Assembly: GCA_028708485.1 (NCBI GenBank)
Contig: JAQVYZ010000056.1
Span: 1-6,632, forward strand
Source of the DNA: Caldisericia bacterium
GTDB lineage: Bacteria > Caldisericota > Caldisericia > UBA6126
DNA: 6,632 bases
Reading direction: 5' to 3'
In this document: piece by piece, positions 1-5,802 of the stretch
Layout: the number at the start of each line of letters is the position of its first letter
Position numbering within the stretch: the first letter of the stretch is position 1
Made by a program: the position numbers and the translations under genes
The notes under the pieces: generated by a model
What the model saw: only the letters and a program-made list of their open reading frames with translations
Told to the model about the DNA's origin: nothing
Database searches by the model: none

Positions 1-1
1 C

Positions 2-247
2 AATCCGGTTCGATACCTTGCCAGCTTTTTCTTCTCGGGATTCGTGATCTGGGTCATGCTCATCCTACTATTTGGCAGCGGTTTTTCCAAACCTGAGACG
101 ACGGTGATCCTGTTGATTGCATTTCTGACCTGGTTTTTGTCTCTTCTCGACATCAATACCGTACAGGCTTTCCAGAATAGTCGATTTATTCGATGGTTCT
201 GTTCCTGGTCCGACAGCCCGGATGAAACAAAAAAGGCTCAGTCATGA
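2..247 (+). CDS. C-terminal end of an integral membrane protein (partial, 5' end outside window)
   Basis: The reading frame is open from the left edge, so the 81 visible residues are the tail of a longer protein. A GTG at 44 could be read as a start, but nothing supports it: the frame is open and hydrophobic before it, and there is no clear ribosome site. Two membrane segments are visible, about residues 5-28 (starting YLASFFFSGF) and 33-51 (starting TTVILLIAFL). A short hydrophilic, probably cytoplasmic tail rich in D, E and K follows. The stop TGA overlaps the next gene's ATG (ATGA, 4 bp), which indicates translational coupling in one operon. The context suggests a membrane component of polysaccharide synthesis or export, such as a polymerase or flippase-like protein, but no family motif is left in the visible part. 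The protein is real with high confidence; its function is unknown. Confidence 0.75.
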   Translation, partial: NPVRYLASFFFSGFVIWVMLILLFGSGFSKPETTVILLIAFLTWFLSLLDINTVQAFQNSRFIRWFCSWSDSPDETKKAQS

Positions 248-1581
248 TGGACAGGGAGATTAAGTATCTATTGATCGGTTCGGGATTAGGCTTATTGGCG
301 TATTTTGCTGGAGGCTGGACAGTATGCCTACTCGTGGTGGGTCTGCTGTTTGTATGGCTCACCTATACCTGTCCGGAGGTTGGTTTTAGTTTGATCCCGT
401 TTTTTGTGATTCTCGACTTTGTTGTGAAAGAATATACGTCAGGATTGTTGGGTTTATGGGATGAAGGAATGCTATTGCTTCTTACTGTCGCTATTATTCA
501 AAAACGGTTACAGGAAAAAAAGTGGTTTTTCCGCTATACATCGATCATTTATCCCCTGATTGCCTTTATAATAGTAGGGATTCTGTCCGCAGTTTTCAGT
601 CCGTATGTCACGTTGGGGCAGAGCATAGACGGCATACGCTCCGTGGTTCAATCCGCTTGGTTATTCTTTATCCTTATCAATGCGGACTTTAACCGCAATA
701 CACTTCGCTTGGGATTATGGTTGCTGCTCCTATCGAGTTGCATAATAGCGTTATACGGCTTGTACCAATATGCGGTAGGCGTTCCCATCCCCCCGAAATG
801 GGTGGACAAAGACCTGGAAGCAGGCGTGAAACGAGCTTTTTCATTCCTGGGCAGTCCGAATGCGTTTGCCGGGTATAGTTTGCTGGTGACACCGATTGCT
901 CTGGGCTTCTTCTTTCAAAAGAAGCTCTCTCCCGGGAAAAAGGCTGGTTTTCTACTGATTACGTTTTGCCTGGTGGGTGGTTTACTCTCTACGCTGACCA
1001 GGGCTGCGTGGTTGGCATTTATTCCCGCGATGATACTGTTTGGCATTTTCATCAAACAAACCAAATGGATGGTGACTCTAGTCATTCTAATGATCGGACT
1101 GATGGCGCTTTCTCCCTCTGTACAGAAACGTTTCTCGAATTTCTTCTCTGACCAGTATCAGAAAAAGAGCGAAATCGGGGGAAGAACTTATCGGTGGGAC
1201 TTAGCCTGGAGTCTGGTGGAAGACAGACCCTTATTAGGTAGGGGCCCGGCTGGCTATGGCGGGGCGGCTGCCTATCGGGCACAAGCGTTTTCCGGTCTTT
1301 ACGTGGACAATTACTACCTGGAAATCCTCTCGAATTATGGCTTTCTCGGTTTTTTTGCCTTTCTCTGGCTGATACTGGAAATTCTCAGGAATATCGGAGT
1401 GTTTGCCCGTAAAAGCCATCCCGAGGACCAACCGATTCAATACGGTATCTTGGCTGGCATCATCGGATTTCTGCTTCATAATATCGCAGAAAATTTATGG
1501 GAAGTAGTCCCTCTCTCTATCATATTCTGGTTGATCATCGGGATATCCAAATCATTATCAGAAGCCTATAAGGAGACATAG
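244..1581 (+). CDS. O-antigen ligase/polymerase family membrane protein (Wzy/WaaL-like, PF04932 type)
   Basis: This 445-residue polytopic membrane protein has about 10-12 hydrophobic segments. It carries the hallmarks of the Wzy/WaaL/O-antigen ligase superfamily, which transfers or polymerises undecaprenyl-linked glycans on the outer face of the cytoplasmic membrane. Visible family motifs are GSPNAFAGY around residues 203-211 (the N-P-N-like motif), STLTRAAW with Arg253 (the T-x-S/T-R motif), GGRTYRWD with Arg314 and Arg317, then DRPLLGRGPAGY, and DNYYLEILSNYGFLG with Asp355-Asn356 at the start of the last conserved block. In WaaL that block begins HN; here it is DN, a variant I recall from Gram-positive homologues. 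The start is the ATG at 244 (a second ATG follows directly), 7 nt after AAAAGG at 231-236 and overlapping the upstream stop. A polymerase such as TuaE cannot be told from a glycan ligase by sequence alone. Confidence 0.88.
   Translation: MMDREIKYLLIGSGLGLLAYFAGGWTVCLLVVGLLFVWLTYTCPEVGFSLIPFFVILDFVVKEYTSGLLGLWDEGMLLLLTVAIIQKRLQEKKWFFRYTSIIYPLIAFIIVGILSAVFSPYVTLGQSIDGIRSVVQSAWLFFILINADFNRNTLRLGLWLLLLSSCIIALYGLYQYAVGVPIPPKWVDKDLEAGVKRAFSFLGSPNAFAGYSLLVTPIALGFFFQKKLSPGKKAGFLLITFCLVGGLLSTLTRAAWLAFIPAMILFGIFIKQTKWMVTLVILMIGLMALSPSVQKRFSNFFSDQYQKKSEIGGRTYRWDLAWSLVEDRPLLGRGPAGYGGAAAYRAQAFSGLYVDNYYLEILSNYGFLGFFAFLWLILEILRNIGVFARKSHPEDQPIQYGILAGIIGFLLHNIAENLWEVVPLSIIFWLIIGISKSLSEAYKET
1569..1575 (+). 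promoter_or_regulatory. Ribosome binding site for the nucleotide-sugar dehydrogenase
   Basis: TAAGGAG lies 6 nt before the ATG at 1582, inside the last codons of the ligase gene. It fixes the dehydrogenase start on the base directly after the upstream TAG, so the two genes abut with no spacer. Confidence 0.8.
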
Positions 1582-2877
1582 ATGGAAACAGTCGCTATTT
1601 TTGGTCTGGGTTTTGTGGGATTTCCTTTGGCAATCACTTATGCCACGAAAGGGCAGACTGTTATTGGAGTCGATATCAATGAAAAGCATATCGCTTTACT
1701 GAAAAGCGGAGTCTCCGATTCTTGCGAGAAAGTCAACAACCGGTCCATCGAATCAGTCTTGCAGGCGGTGTTGCAAAAAGGCACCTTACAACTGACCACC
1801 GATCCGAAGGAAGCGATGTCCAAGGCAGACTATGTCATCATTACGGTAGGTATTCCTGTGATGCCCGACGAGACGCTCAATTTTACCTGGCTGGACCAGG
1901 CGGCTCAAACGATCGGATCCCTGCTTCGCAAAGGGCAGACCATCGTTCTCCGGTCGACCGTCCCTCCTCACACTACCAGAAAGCGGTTCTGCAAAATACT
2001 GGAAAACGCCTCTGGATTTAAAGCCGGCGAAGATTTTTACCTCGGATACTCCTCCGAGAGAATGGCAGAAGGAAAAGCGTTTGAAGAGTTAACCACTATG
2101 CCTACACCGGTCGCCGGTATCAATGAAGCTTCCTTACAAAAAACACAGCATTTGCTCTCCTTGGTTTGTGATAACGTCATCTCGGCAGAATCCATCGAGA
2201 TTGTCGAGATGTCCAAAGTGATTGAGAATCTCTCACGCGATGTCAATATCGCTTTTGTGAATGAATTGGCGCTCTTTGCCCAATCCATCGGACTAGAGAT
2301 CAACAAAGTGATTGCAATCGCCAATACCCACAAGCGTGTCAAGCTGTTAAGCCCGGGACCGGGTGTCGGCGGGTACTGCATCCCGAATGCTTTTTATTAT
2401 TTAAGCAACGTGGAAGGGGACAAACGTTCTCTTCCCTTGAGTTATAAGAGCCGTGAACTGAATGAATCCGTACCGGAAGCGATAGTGCAGATTGCTGAGA
2501 AAACTTTGCAAACAAACCGAGTCGATCCCAAGAAAGCTGTATTTGCGCTATTTGGCATAGGGATGAAAGATTATTCCAACGATCTACGGCATTCCCCCTC
2601 GATCATGGTGCTGAATGCGCTAAAAAAACGCGGATATCAAGTCAGGGTGTACGATCCGATCACCGAATGGAAGCAAGCCGAAACCGTCTCTTCTTTCGAA
2701 GACCTGATACATGATGCCGATTGCCTGATGATCCTGGCAAAGCAAGAGGAACCAAGGTTGACCGATATACCCTACCTGGCGACATACCTGAAAAAAGGCG
2801 CGTTGATCATAGATACCAGAAACACGCTGGATAGCGCTAAAGTCATTCAGGAAGGACTCACTATTTGCAAACTATAA
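1582..2877 (+). CDS. Nucleotide-sugar 6-dehydrogenase (UDP-glucose/UDP-N-acetylmannosamine dehydrogenase family)
   Basis: This cytoplasmic enzyme (431 residues, normal family length) is predicted to oxidise C6 of a UDP-sugar to a uronic acid using two NAD+. The N-terminal Rossmann domain starts with VAIFGLGFVG (residues 4-13) and has the acidic end of beta-2 in GVDIN. The central domain has SSERMAEGKAFEEL, Lys212 and Asn216 in MSKVIENLSRDVNIAFVNE, and the catalytic cysteine Cys266 in GPGVGGYCIPNAFYYL. The C-terminal UDP-binding domain has GIGMKDYSNDLRHSPS, with Lys329 and Arg336. The ERMAEGKA and GPGVGG motifs resemble the WecC/WbpA and archaeal UDP-ManNAc dehydrogenase branch, while Tyr-Cys instead of His-Cys is as in HasB/Ugd. 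The position four after the cysteine, Asp in many members, is Ala270. The substrate (UDP-Glc, UDP-GlcNAc or UDP-ManNAc) is therefore uncertain. The neighbours suggest it supplies an acidic sugar for the surface glycan. Confidence 0.93.
   Translation: METVAIFGLGFVGFPLAITYATKGQTVIGVDINEKHIALLKSGVSDSCEKVNNRSIESVLQAVLQKGTLQLTTDPKEAMSKADYVIITVGIPVMPDETLNFTWLDQAAQTIGSLLRKGQTIVLRSTVPPHTTRKRFCKILENASGFKAGEDFYLGYSSERMAEGKAFEELTTMPTPVAGINEASLQKTQHLLSLVCDNVISAESIEIVEMSKVIENLSRDVNIAFVNELALFAQSIGLEINKVIAIANTHKRVKLLSPGPGVGGYCIPNAFYYLSNVEGDKRSLPLSYKSRELNESVPEAIVQIAEKTLQTNRVDPKKAVFALFGIGMKDYSNDLRHSPSIMVLNALKKRGYQVRVYDPITEWKQAETVSSFEDLIHDADCLMILAKQEEPRLTDIPYLATYLKKGALIIDTRNTLDSAKVIQEGLTICKL
2849..2856 (+). 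promoter_or_regulatory. Ribosome binding site deciding the TTG start of the glycosyltransferase
   Basis: AGGAAGGA ends 8 nt before the TTG at 2865. It is the only good Shine-Dalgarno match near the start of this frame. The next in-frame ATG (residue 16) would remove the first beta strand (DILFFST). This supports a TTG start that overlaps the dehydrogenase gene by 13 bp. Confidence 0.7.
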
Positions 2878-4016
2878 TCGAACACCGCGATATCCTGTTC
2901 TTTTCCACGATGAAAATGACGGATTTGCCTACCCGAAAACAACGAATCGCCTCCATTCTGGCAGAGAATAACCGCGTGGTGTATGTCGATCCTCCGGTGA
3001 CAATGCTGGGCAGGATGAAAGCAGAGTATTCCCAATCTTTACCGGATTTACCGGAGGGAAATGGATTGACTACCCTAGATCTCCCGGTTCTCTGGCCGTT
3101 TGGTTTGAAATATCCTTTCTTTCACACCTTGAATGAATTGAGAGTTGCCCACACTCTCGCCAGGTGGTGCAAAAAGAACCATTTTCACCCCACCCTCCTT
3201 TGGACTTACCTCGTGGATTTCCCGGGCGTGTACGAAACATTTCAAGACTCAGTCCTTGTCTATGATTGTGTGGATGACCATGCCGTCTATGGCGGGTTAC
3301 GTTCCAAAGCCTATATCCGCCAATTAGAAAACCGATTACTGAAGAATGCCGATGTCTGTTTCTGCACATCAACGATACTCCTGGAAAGGCTTTCCAAAGT
3401 CAAACCGGACGTGCAATTGATCACCAACGGGGTTGACCTCGCGCTGTTTCAAAATCCGTCCACTTCCGTTCCGGAGGATATCGCTTCTATTCCCAAACCG
3501 ATTTTTGGCTACTTCGGTGCGATCAAATCCTGGTTTGATATTGACTTAATCAAACAAGCCGCTCTTCAGTTTCCTGCTTACAGTTTTGTGTTGGTGGGGC
3601 CTTATGACGAAGCCATCCGCAAACAGGCGGATACCCTTCCGAATATTCATTGGCTGGGGAAAAAAGAGTACGCTACCGCCCCCTCCTATATCCAGCAATT
3701 TGACGTGTGTATGATCCCGTTTCTGCAAAATGAACTCACCCTCTCGGTCAGTCCGTTGAAATTCTACGAGTACATGGCGATGGGAAAACCAGTCATCTCC
3801 ATTCCGATGGAGCAATTACTACCCTATGCTTCGGATTGTGTATTATACAAAAACAAAGAGCAATTTCTTCGGTATTTACCCGGCATGCTTCTTGACAATG
3901 ACCCTGACAAGGTCACCCGGCGCAAACAGATTGCCCAATCCAACGACTGGCAGCAAAAATTCACCACCATGTTCGCTGTTGTGTCACTACGGCAACAAAA
4001 TAACACTGTTTTGTAA
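2865..4016 (+). CDS. Glycosyltransferase, GT-B fold, family 4-like (TuaH-like)
   Basis: This 383-residue protein has no signal peptide or membrane segment, so it is a cytoplasmic or membrane-peripheral enzyme. The N-terminal half begins DILFFSTMKMTDLPTRKQR and runs to VVYVDPP at about residues 38-44, the opening of a subgroup of GT4-like transferases that includes TuaH. YDCVDDH at 133-139 and the linker ITNGVDLALF (NGVD at 188-191) follow. The C-terminal nucleotide-sugar domain starts at IFGYFGAIKSWFD (213-225) and has SPLKFYEYMAMGKPVIS with Glu302, the second Glu of the GT4 E-x7-E motif. The first Glu position is Ser294, as I recall for the NPLKxYEYxAxGKPV subgroup. It probably adds one sugar to the lipid-linked repeat unit of the surface polysaccharide; donor and acceptor cannot be read from the sequence. 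It is the last gene of the operon and is translationally coupled to the dehydrogenase. Confidence 0.88.
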   Translation: MQTIIEHRDILFFSTMKMTDLPTRKQRIASILAENNRVVYVDPPVTMLGRMKAEYSQSLPDLPEGNGLTTLDLPVLWPFGLKYPFFHTLNELRVAHTLARWCKKNHFHPTLLWTYLVDFPGVYETFQDSVLVYDCVDDHAVYGGLRSKAYIRQLENRLLKNADVCFCTSTILLERLSKVKPDVQLITNGVDLALFQNPSTSVPEDIASIPKPIFGYFGAIKSWFDIDLIKQAALQFPAYSFVLVGPYDEAIRKQADTLPNIHWLGKKEYATAPSYIQQFDVCMIPFLQNELTLSVSPLKFYEYMAMGKPVISIPMEQLLPYASDCVLYKNKEQFLRYLPGMLLDNDPDKVTRRKQIAQSNDWQQKFTTMFAVVSLRQQNNTVL

Positions 4017-4050
4017 TATTCTTGTATAAGTATATTCCTTTTTTTCTTTT
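4015..4050 (+). terminator. Possible rho-independent terminator of the polysaccharide operon
   Basis: AATAT (4015-4019) pairs with ATATT (4032-4036). After one T/T mismatch, CTT (4021-4023) pairs with AAG (4028-4030) around a GTAT loop. Two C follow, then TTTTTTTCTTTT at 4039-4050. The placement, right at the stop codon of the last gene, and the T tract fit a terminator. The stem is very AT-rich and weak, so this is tentative. Confidence 0.4.
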
Positions 4051-4072
4051 AAAAATTACATTCAAAAGAGCG

Positions 4073-4096
4073 ATGATGCTTTAATTTTTGCATCAT
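4073..4096 (-). terminator. Possible terminator hairpin of the AT-rich secreted-protein gene
   Basis: ATGATGC (4073-4079) and GCATCAT (4090-4096) form a perfect 7-bp stem with a 10-base loop, 40 bp past the stop of the minus-strand gene. On that strand the stem is followed by a loosely T-rich stretch (CGCTCTTTTG) rather than a clean U tract. It may terminate the convergent transcript or simply be a chance hairpin in AT-rich DNA. Confidence 0.3.
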
Positions 4097-4136
4097 ATAC
4101 AACATCTATGCTTAAATTCTCGGTAAGATTTATTGG

Positions 4137-5495
4137 TTACTCATGGAAAAAAACATATCCTTCCTCAGTAGTCAGTATGCATCCATTATTAAACCGAAAG
4201 GATATACGTATATGATCCAGCTCTTTGGGTATTAAAATGTAGTTTTGACCGATAAAGGAATAAGACTCAATTTCTCCGCTTTTTTGAATTCTTGGTTTTT
4301 CAGGGATAAATATCATGTAGTGGCGAAGGTATTTTTCAATATGGTGTAATACAATATTTTCAAACCGAGGTAGTTGATTTGGTTCTTGCCAGTTAATAGG
4401 CGCTTCAGAATAGCATTCTTCAGGTATAGCAATGGAAAATTTTTGAAAAAAGCTATCTTCTTCCTTATCCGGGTGATAGTATTCAAACACAAATCCGAAT
4501 CCGAAGCTTTTTGGGTCGATATATACCCGTAAAGGAATTTTATCTGACGTAAACATGACTGGTTCCGATCTAAACCAATAACTATCAAAGCCAATCCAGA
4601 AATAACCTTCACCGGGTATAGGATTAAGCAACTTATCAAAGCGTTTAATGGTTAATGTATACTTTTGCGAGGTATCTAGATTATCTGGCCAATGTATCTT
4701 GATTGTTTTATTAACATTCAGATTCGCCTTAAGAGGTATATCATTCAAAAAGACAGTATTTTCGGGTAAGTCGAGTACAAGCGGTTTTAATCCCTGATCT
4801 TCAATAGCCAATGCTTTAAAAAAGGGCGGATATACAAGGATAACGGTTGGTAAATTTTTACATTTTGCTAGCATGGTAGGACTAACGGAAATGAAAATAT
4901 CACTTGAAAGACGATAATTTTTCTCCGATAACTTAATTTGGAATAATTCATCTTGGCTTTGACTAGAATCCGGCAACTCAAATTTAGCGATAATCTGCCA
5001 ATCTTTTTCTTGCTGACTTCTCCATTCCACGTGATAAATACCAGGTGCTTTGGGTAGAGTTAAACCAAATTCTCTCCAAAAAGATATAGAATATTCTTTT
5101 CCGACCAAAAAAACTTGAGGAACGCTGATTTTAATGACATTAGTATTATTAAACAGAATACTTAAACACGAAGGGCAGTACACAGATGGATTAAAATAAC
5201 AAAATGCCTTTTTCTCAAAGATCTTTTCCGGAGCAGGTTTCTCTTTAATAAATGGGAAGGCATCATCCCAAGAAAAGCGAAATTCCATCCATTCATGAGT
5301 ATTGACTTGTTTCTTGACTTTAAAAAAGAAACTGGCTGCTACCGTTTCGCCAGGAACAAACGGCATGATTTCAGGTGTAAATATTTCTGATTGCATAGAA
5401 TTTTCTTTTAGAGCATATAAAAAAAATCCATGGTTCCATGGTTGAATGAAAACAAAGCTCATTAATAATGGAAGAATGTATATGAATTTTTTCAT
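4137..5495 (-). CDS. Unrecognised secreted or membrane-anchored protein, AT-rich gene
   Basis: The protein has 452 residues from the chosen ATG. The N-terminus MKKFIYILPLLMSFVFIQPW is a clear export signal or anchor: two Lys, then a hydrophobic core, probably ending near FFLYA at residues 24-28. The rest has no membrane segment and looks beta-rich, with many aromatic residues and alternating hydrophobic strands. It includes a PGIYHVEWR segment near 151-159, typical of Ig-like or fibronectin-like sandwiches. A cysteine cluster C99-x7-CPSC (107-110) could form a disulphide or bind metal. I recognise no family. The start at 5495 is chosen for GGGGGG 7 nt upstream and because it starts the signal peptide directly. 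An in-frame ATG at 5558 also has a ribosome site and would add 21 hydrophilic residues. The gene is markedly AT-richer than both neighbours, points against the polysaccharide operon, and stands alone; acquisition by transfer is plausible. Confidence 0.78.
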   Translation of the reverse strand: MKKFIYILPLLMSFVFIQPWNHGFFLYALKENSMQSEIFTPEIMPFVPGETVAASFFFKVKKQVNTHEWMEFRFSWDDAFPFIKEKPAPEKIFEKKAFCYFNPSVYCPSCLSILFNNTNVIKISVPQVFLVGKEYSISFWREFGLTLPKAPGIYHVEWRSQQEKDWQIIAKFELPDSSQSQDELFQIKLSEKNYRLSSDIFISVSPTMLAKCKNLPTVILVYPPFFKALAIEDQGLKPLVLDLPENTVFLNDIPLKANLNVNKTIKIHWPDNLDTSQKYTLTIKRFDKLLNPIPGEGYFWIGFDSYWFRSEPVMFTSDKIPLRVYIDPKSFGFGFVFEYYHPDKEEDSFFQKFSIAIPEECYSEAPINWQEPNQLPRFENIVLHHIEKYLRHYMIFIPEKPRIQKSGEIESYSFIGQNYILIPKELDHIRISFRFNNGCILTTEEGYVFFHE

Positions 5496-5502
5496 TCTTA
5501 AT

Positions 5503-5508
5503 CCCCCC
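5503..5508 (-). promoter_or_regulatory. Ribosome binding site for the start at 5495
   Basis: On the minus strand GGGGGG followed by ATTAAGA lies 7 nt before the ATG at 5495. It is placed ideally for initiation directly at the signal peptide (MKKFIYIL), which is why this start is preferred. Confidence 0.6.
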
Positions 5509-5563
5509 AAATGACTATGGACATCTTTTATTTTTTTCTGATAGCCATTCTTTGTCATGATTC

Positions 5564-5570
5564 TTCTCCC
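5564..5570 (-). promoter_or_regulatory. Second ribosome binding site, for the alternative in-frame start at 5558
   Basis: On the minus strand GGGAGAA precedes the ATG at 5558, with GGGAG 7 nt away. Starting here would give a 473-residue protein with a 21-residue charged extension (MTKNGYQKKIKDVHS...) before the hydrophobic core. Both sites look usable, so either or both starts may function. Confidence 0.4.
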
Positions 5571-5580
5571 GAACTGTTTG

Positions 5581-5609
5581 ATTTTATGCGTATAAGGATA
5601 GCATAAAAT
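5581..5609. repeat. Perfect 9-bp inverted repeat, candidate operator
   Basis: ATTTTATGC (5581-5589) is repeated inverted as GCATAAAAT (5601-5609) around an 11-base spacer. It lies 23 bp upstream of the alternative start at 5558 and 86 bp upstream of the start at 5495, where a regulator-binding site or the promoter region of this gene would be expected. The centre-to-centre distance of 20 bp, about two helical turns, fits a dimeric repressor. No T tract follows on either strand, so it is not a normal terminator. The operator role is inference. Confidence 0.5.
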
Positions 5610-5648
5610 GACAGAAAAGCAAGTGATAGCCTAACTAATTATGAATTA

Positions 5649-5687
5649 ATTGCTTACTACCAAACAGGTAGTTTTGTAGCAAGCAAT
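5649..5687. repeat. Imperfect nested stem-loop
   Basis: Outer arms ATTGCTT (5649-5655) and AAGCAAT (5681-5687) pair over 7 bp. Inside, either ACTACC (5656-5661) pairs with GGTAGT (5667-5672) around AAACA, or CTAC (5657-5660) pairs with GTAG (5676-5679); the two options exclude each other. No clean T tract follows on either strand. It could be a second regulator site, a mobile-element end remnant, or a weak terminator for the gene ending at 5803. Confidence 0.4.
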
Positions 5688-5802
5688 ATTTAGAAGAAGT
5701 GTTTTTTTAGACAGACCCTCATGATCTTATCAAGACACAGCGTACAATACTGGAAGCTTTACAAGTTTTTGTGCCTAAATTGGTGCGGAGTTAAGGCAAC
5801 AA

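Larger units (their letters stand above)
5496..5802. other. Intergenic region upstream of the AT-rich gene, no intact gene
   Basis: This 307-bp gap between the two minus-strand genes holds the two palindromes listed separately and a short coding-like remnant on the plus strand (5711-5794). I found no convincing sigma-A promoter for the AT-rich gene: the best pieces are CATAAT (about 5631-5636, minus strand) and TATCCT, neither with a good -35 at proper spacing. There is also no clear T-tailed terminator after the stop of the gene ending at 5803. The left two thirds are AT-rich like the gene; composition becomes more balanced from about 5710. Confidence 0.6.

Noticed and set aside
44..247. GTG at 44 as the start of a separate 67-residue protein
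   Set aside because: The frame is open to the left edge with matching hydrophobic content and there is no ribosome site, so it is the end of a longer gene.
1722..2021. 99-residue plus-strand frame inside the dehydrogenase gene
   Set aside because: It is a shifted frame in a gene with intact motifs, with a low-quality Arg/Ser/His-rich translation.
2037..2381. 114-residue minus-strand frame
   Set aside because: It lies wholly within the well-supported dehydrogenase gene and has no recognisable motif or ribosome site.
3070..3372. 100-residue minus-strand frame opposite the glycosyltransferase gene
   Set aside because: It lies opposite conserved glycosyltransferase coding sequence, and its Arg/His/Gly-rich translation is typical of an antisense shadow.
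4313..4639. 108-residue minus-strand frame
   Set aside because: It lies inside the unknown exported-protein gene on the same strand in another frame; that gene has the signal peptide and ribosome site.
5559..5802. Sigma-A promoter for the AT-rich gene
   Set aside because: Partial -10 matches exist (CATAAT, TATCCT), but no -35 of reasonable quality lies at 16-18 bp spacing, so I do not list a promoter.
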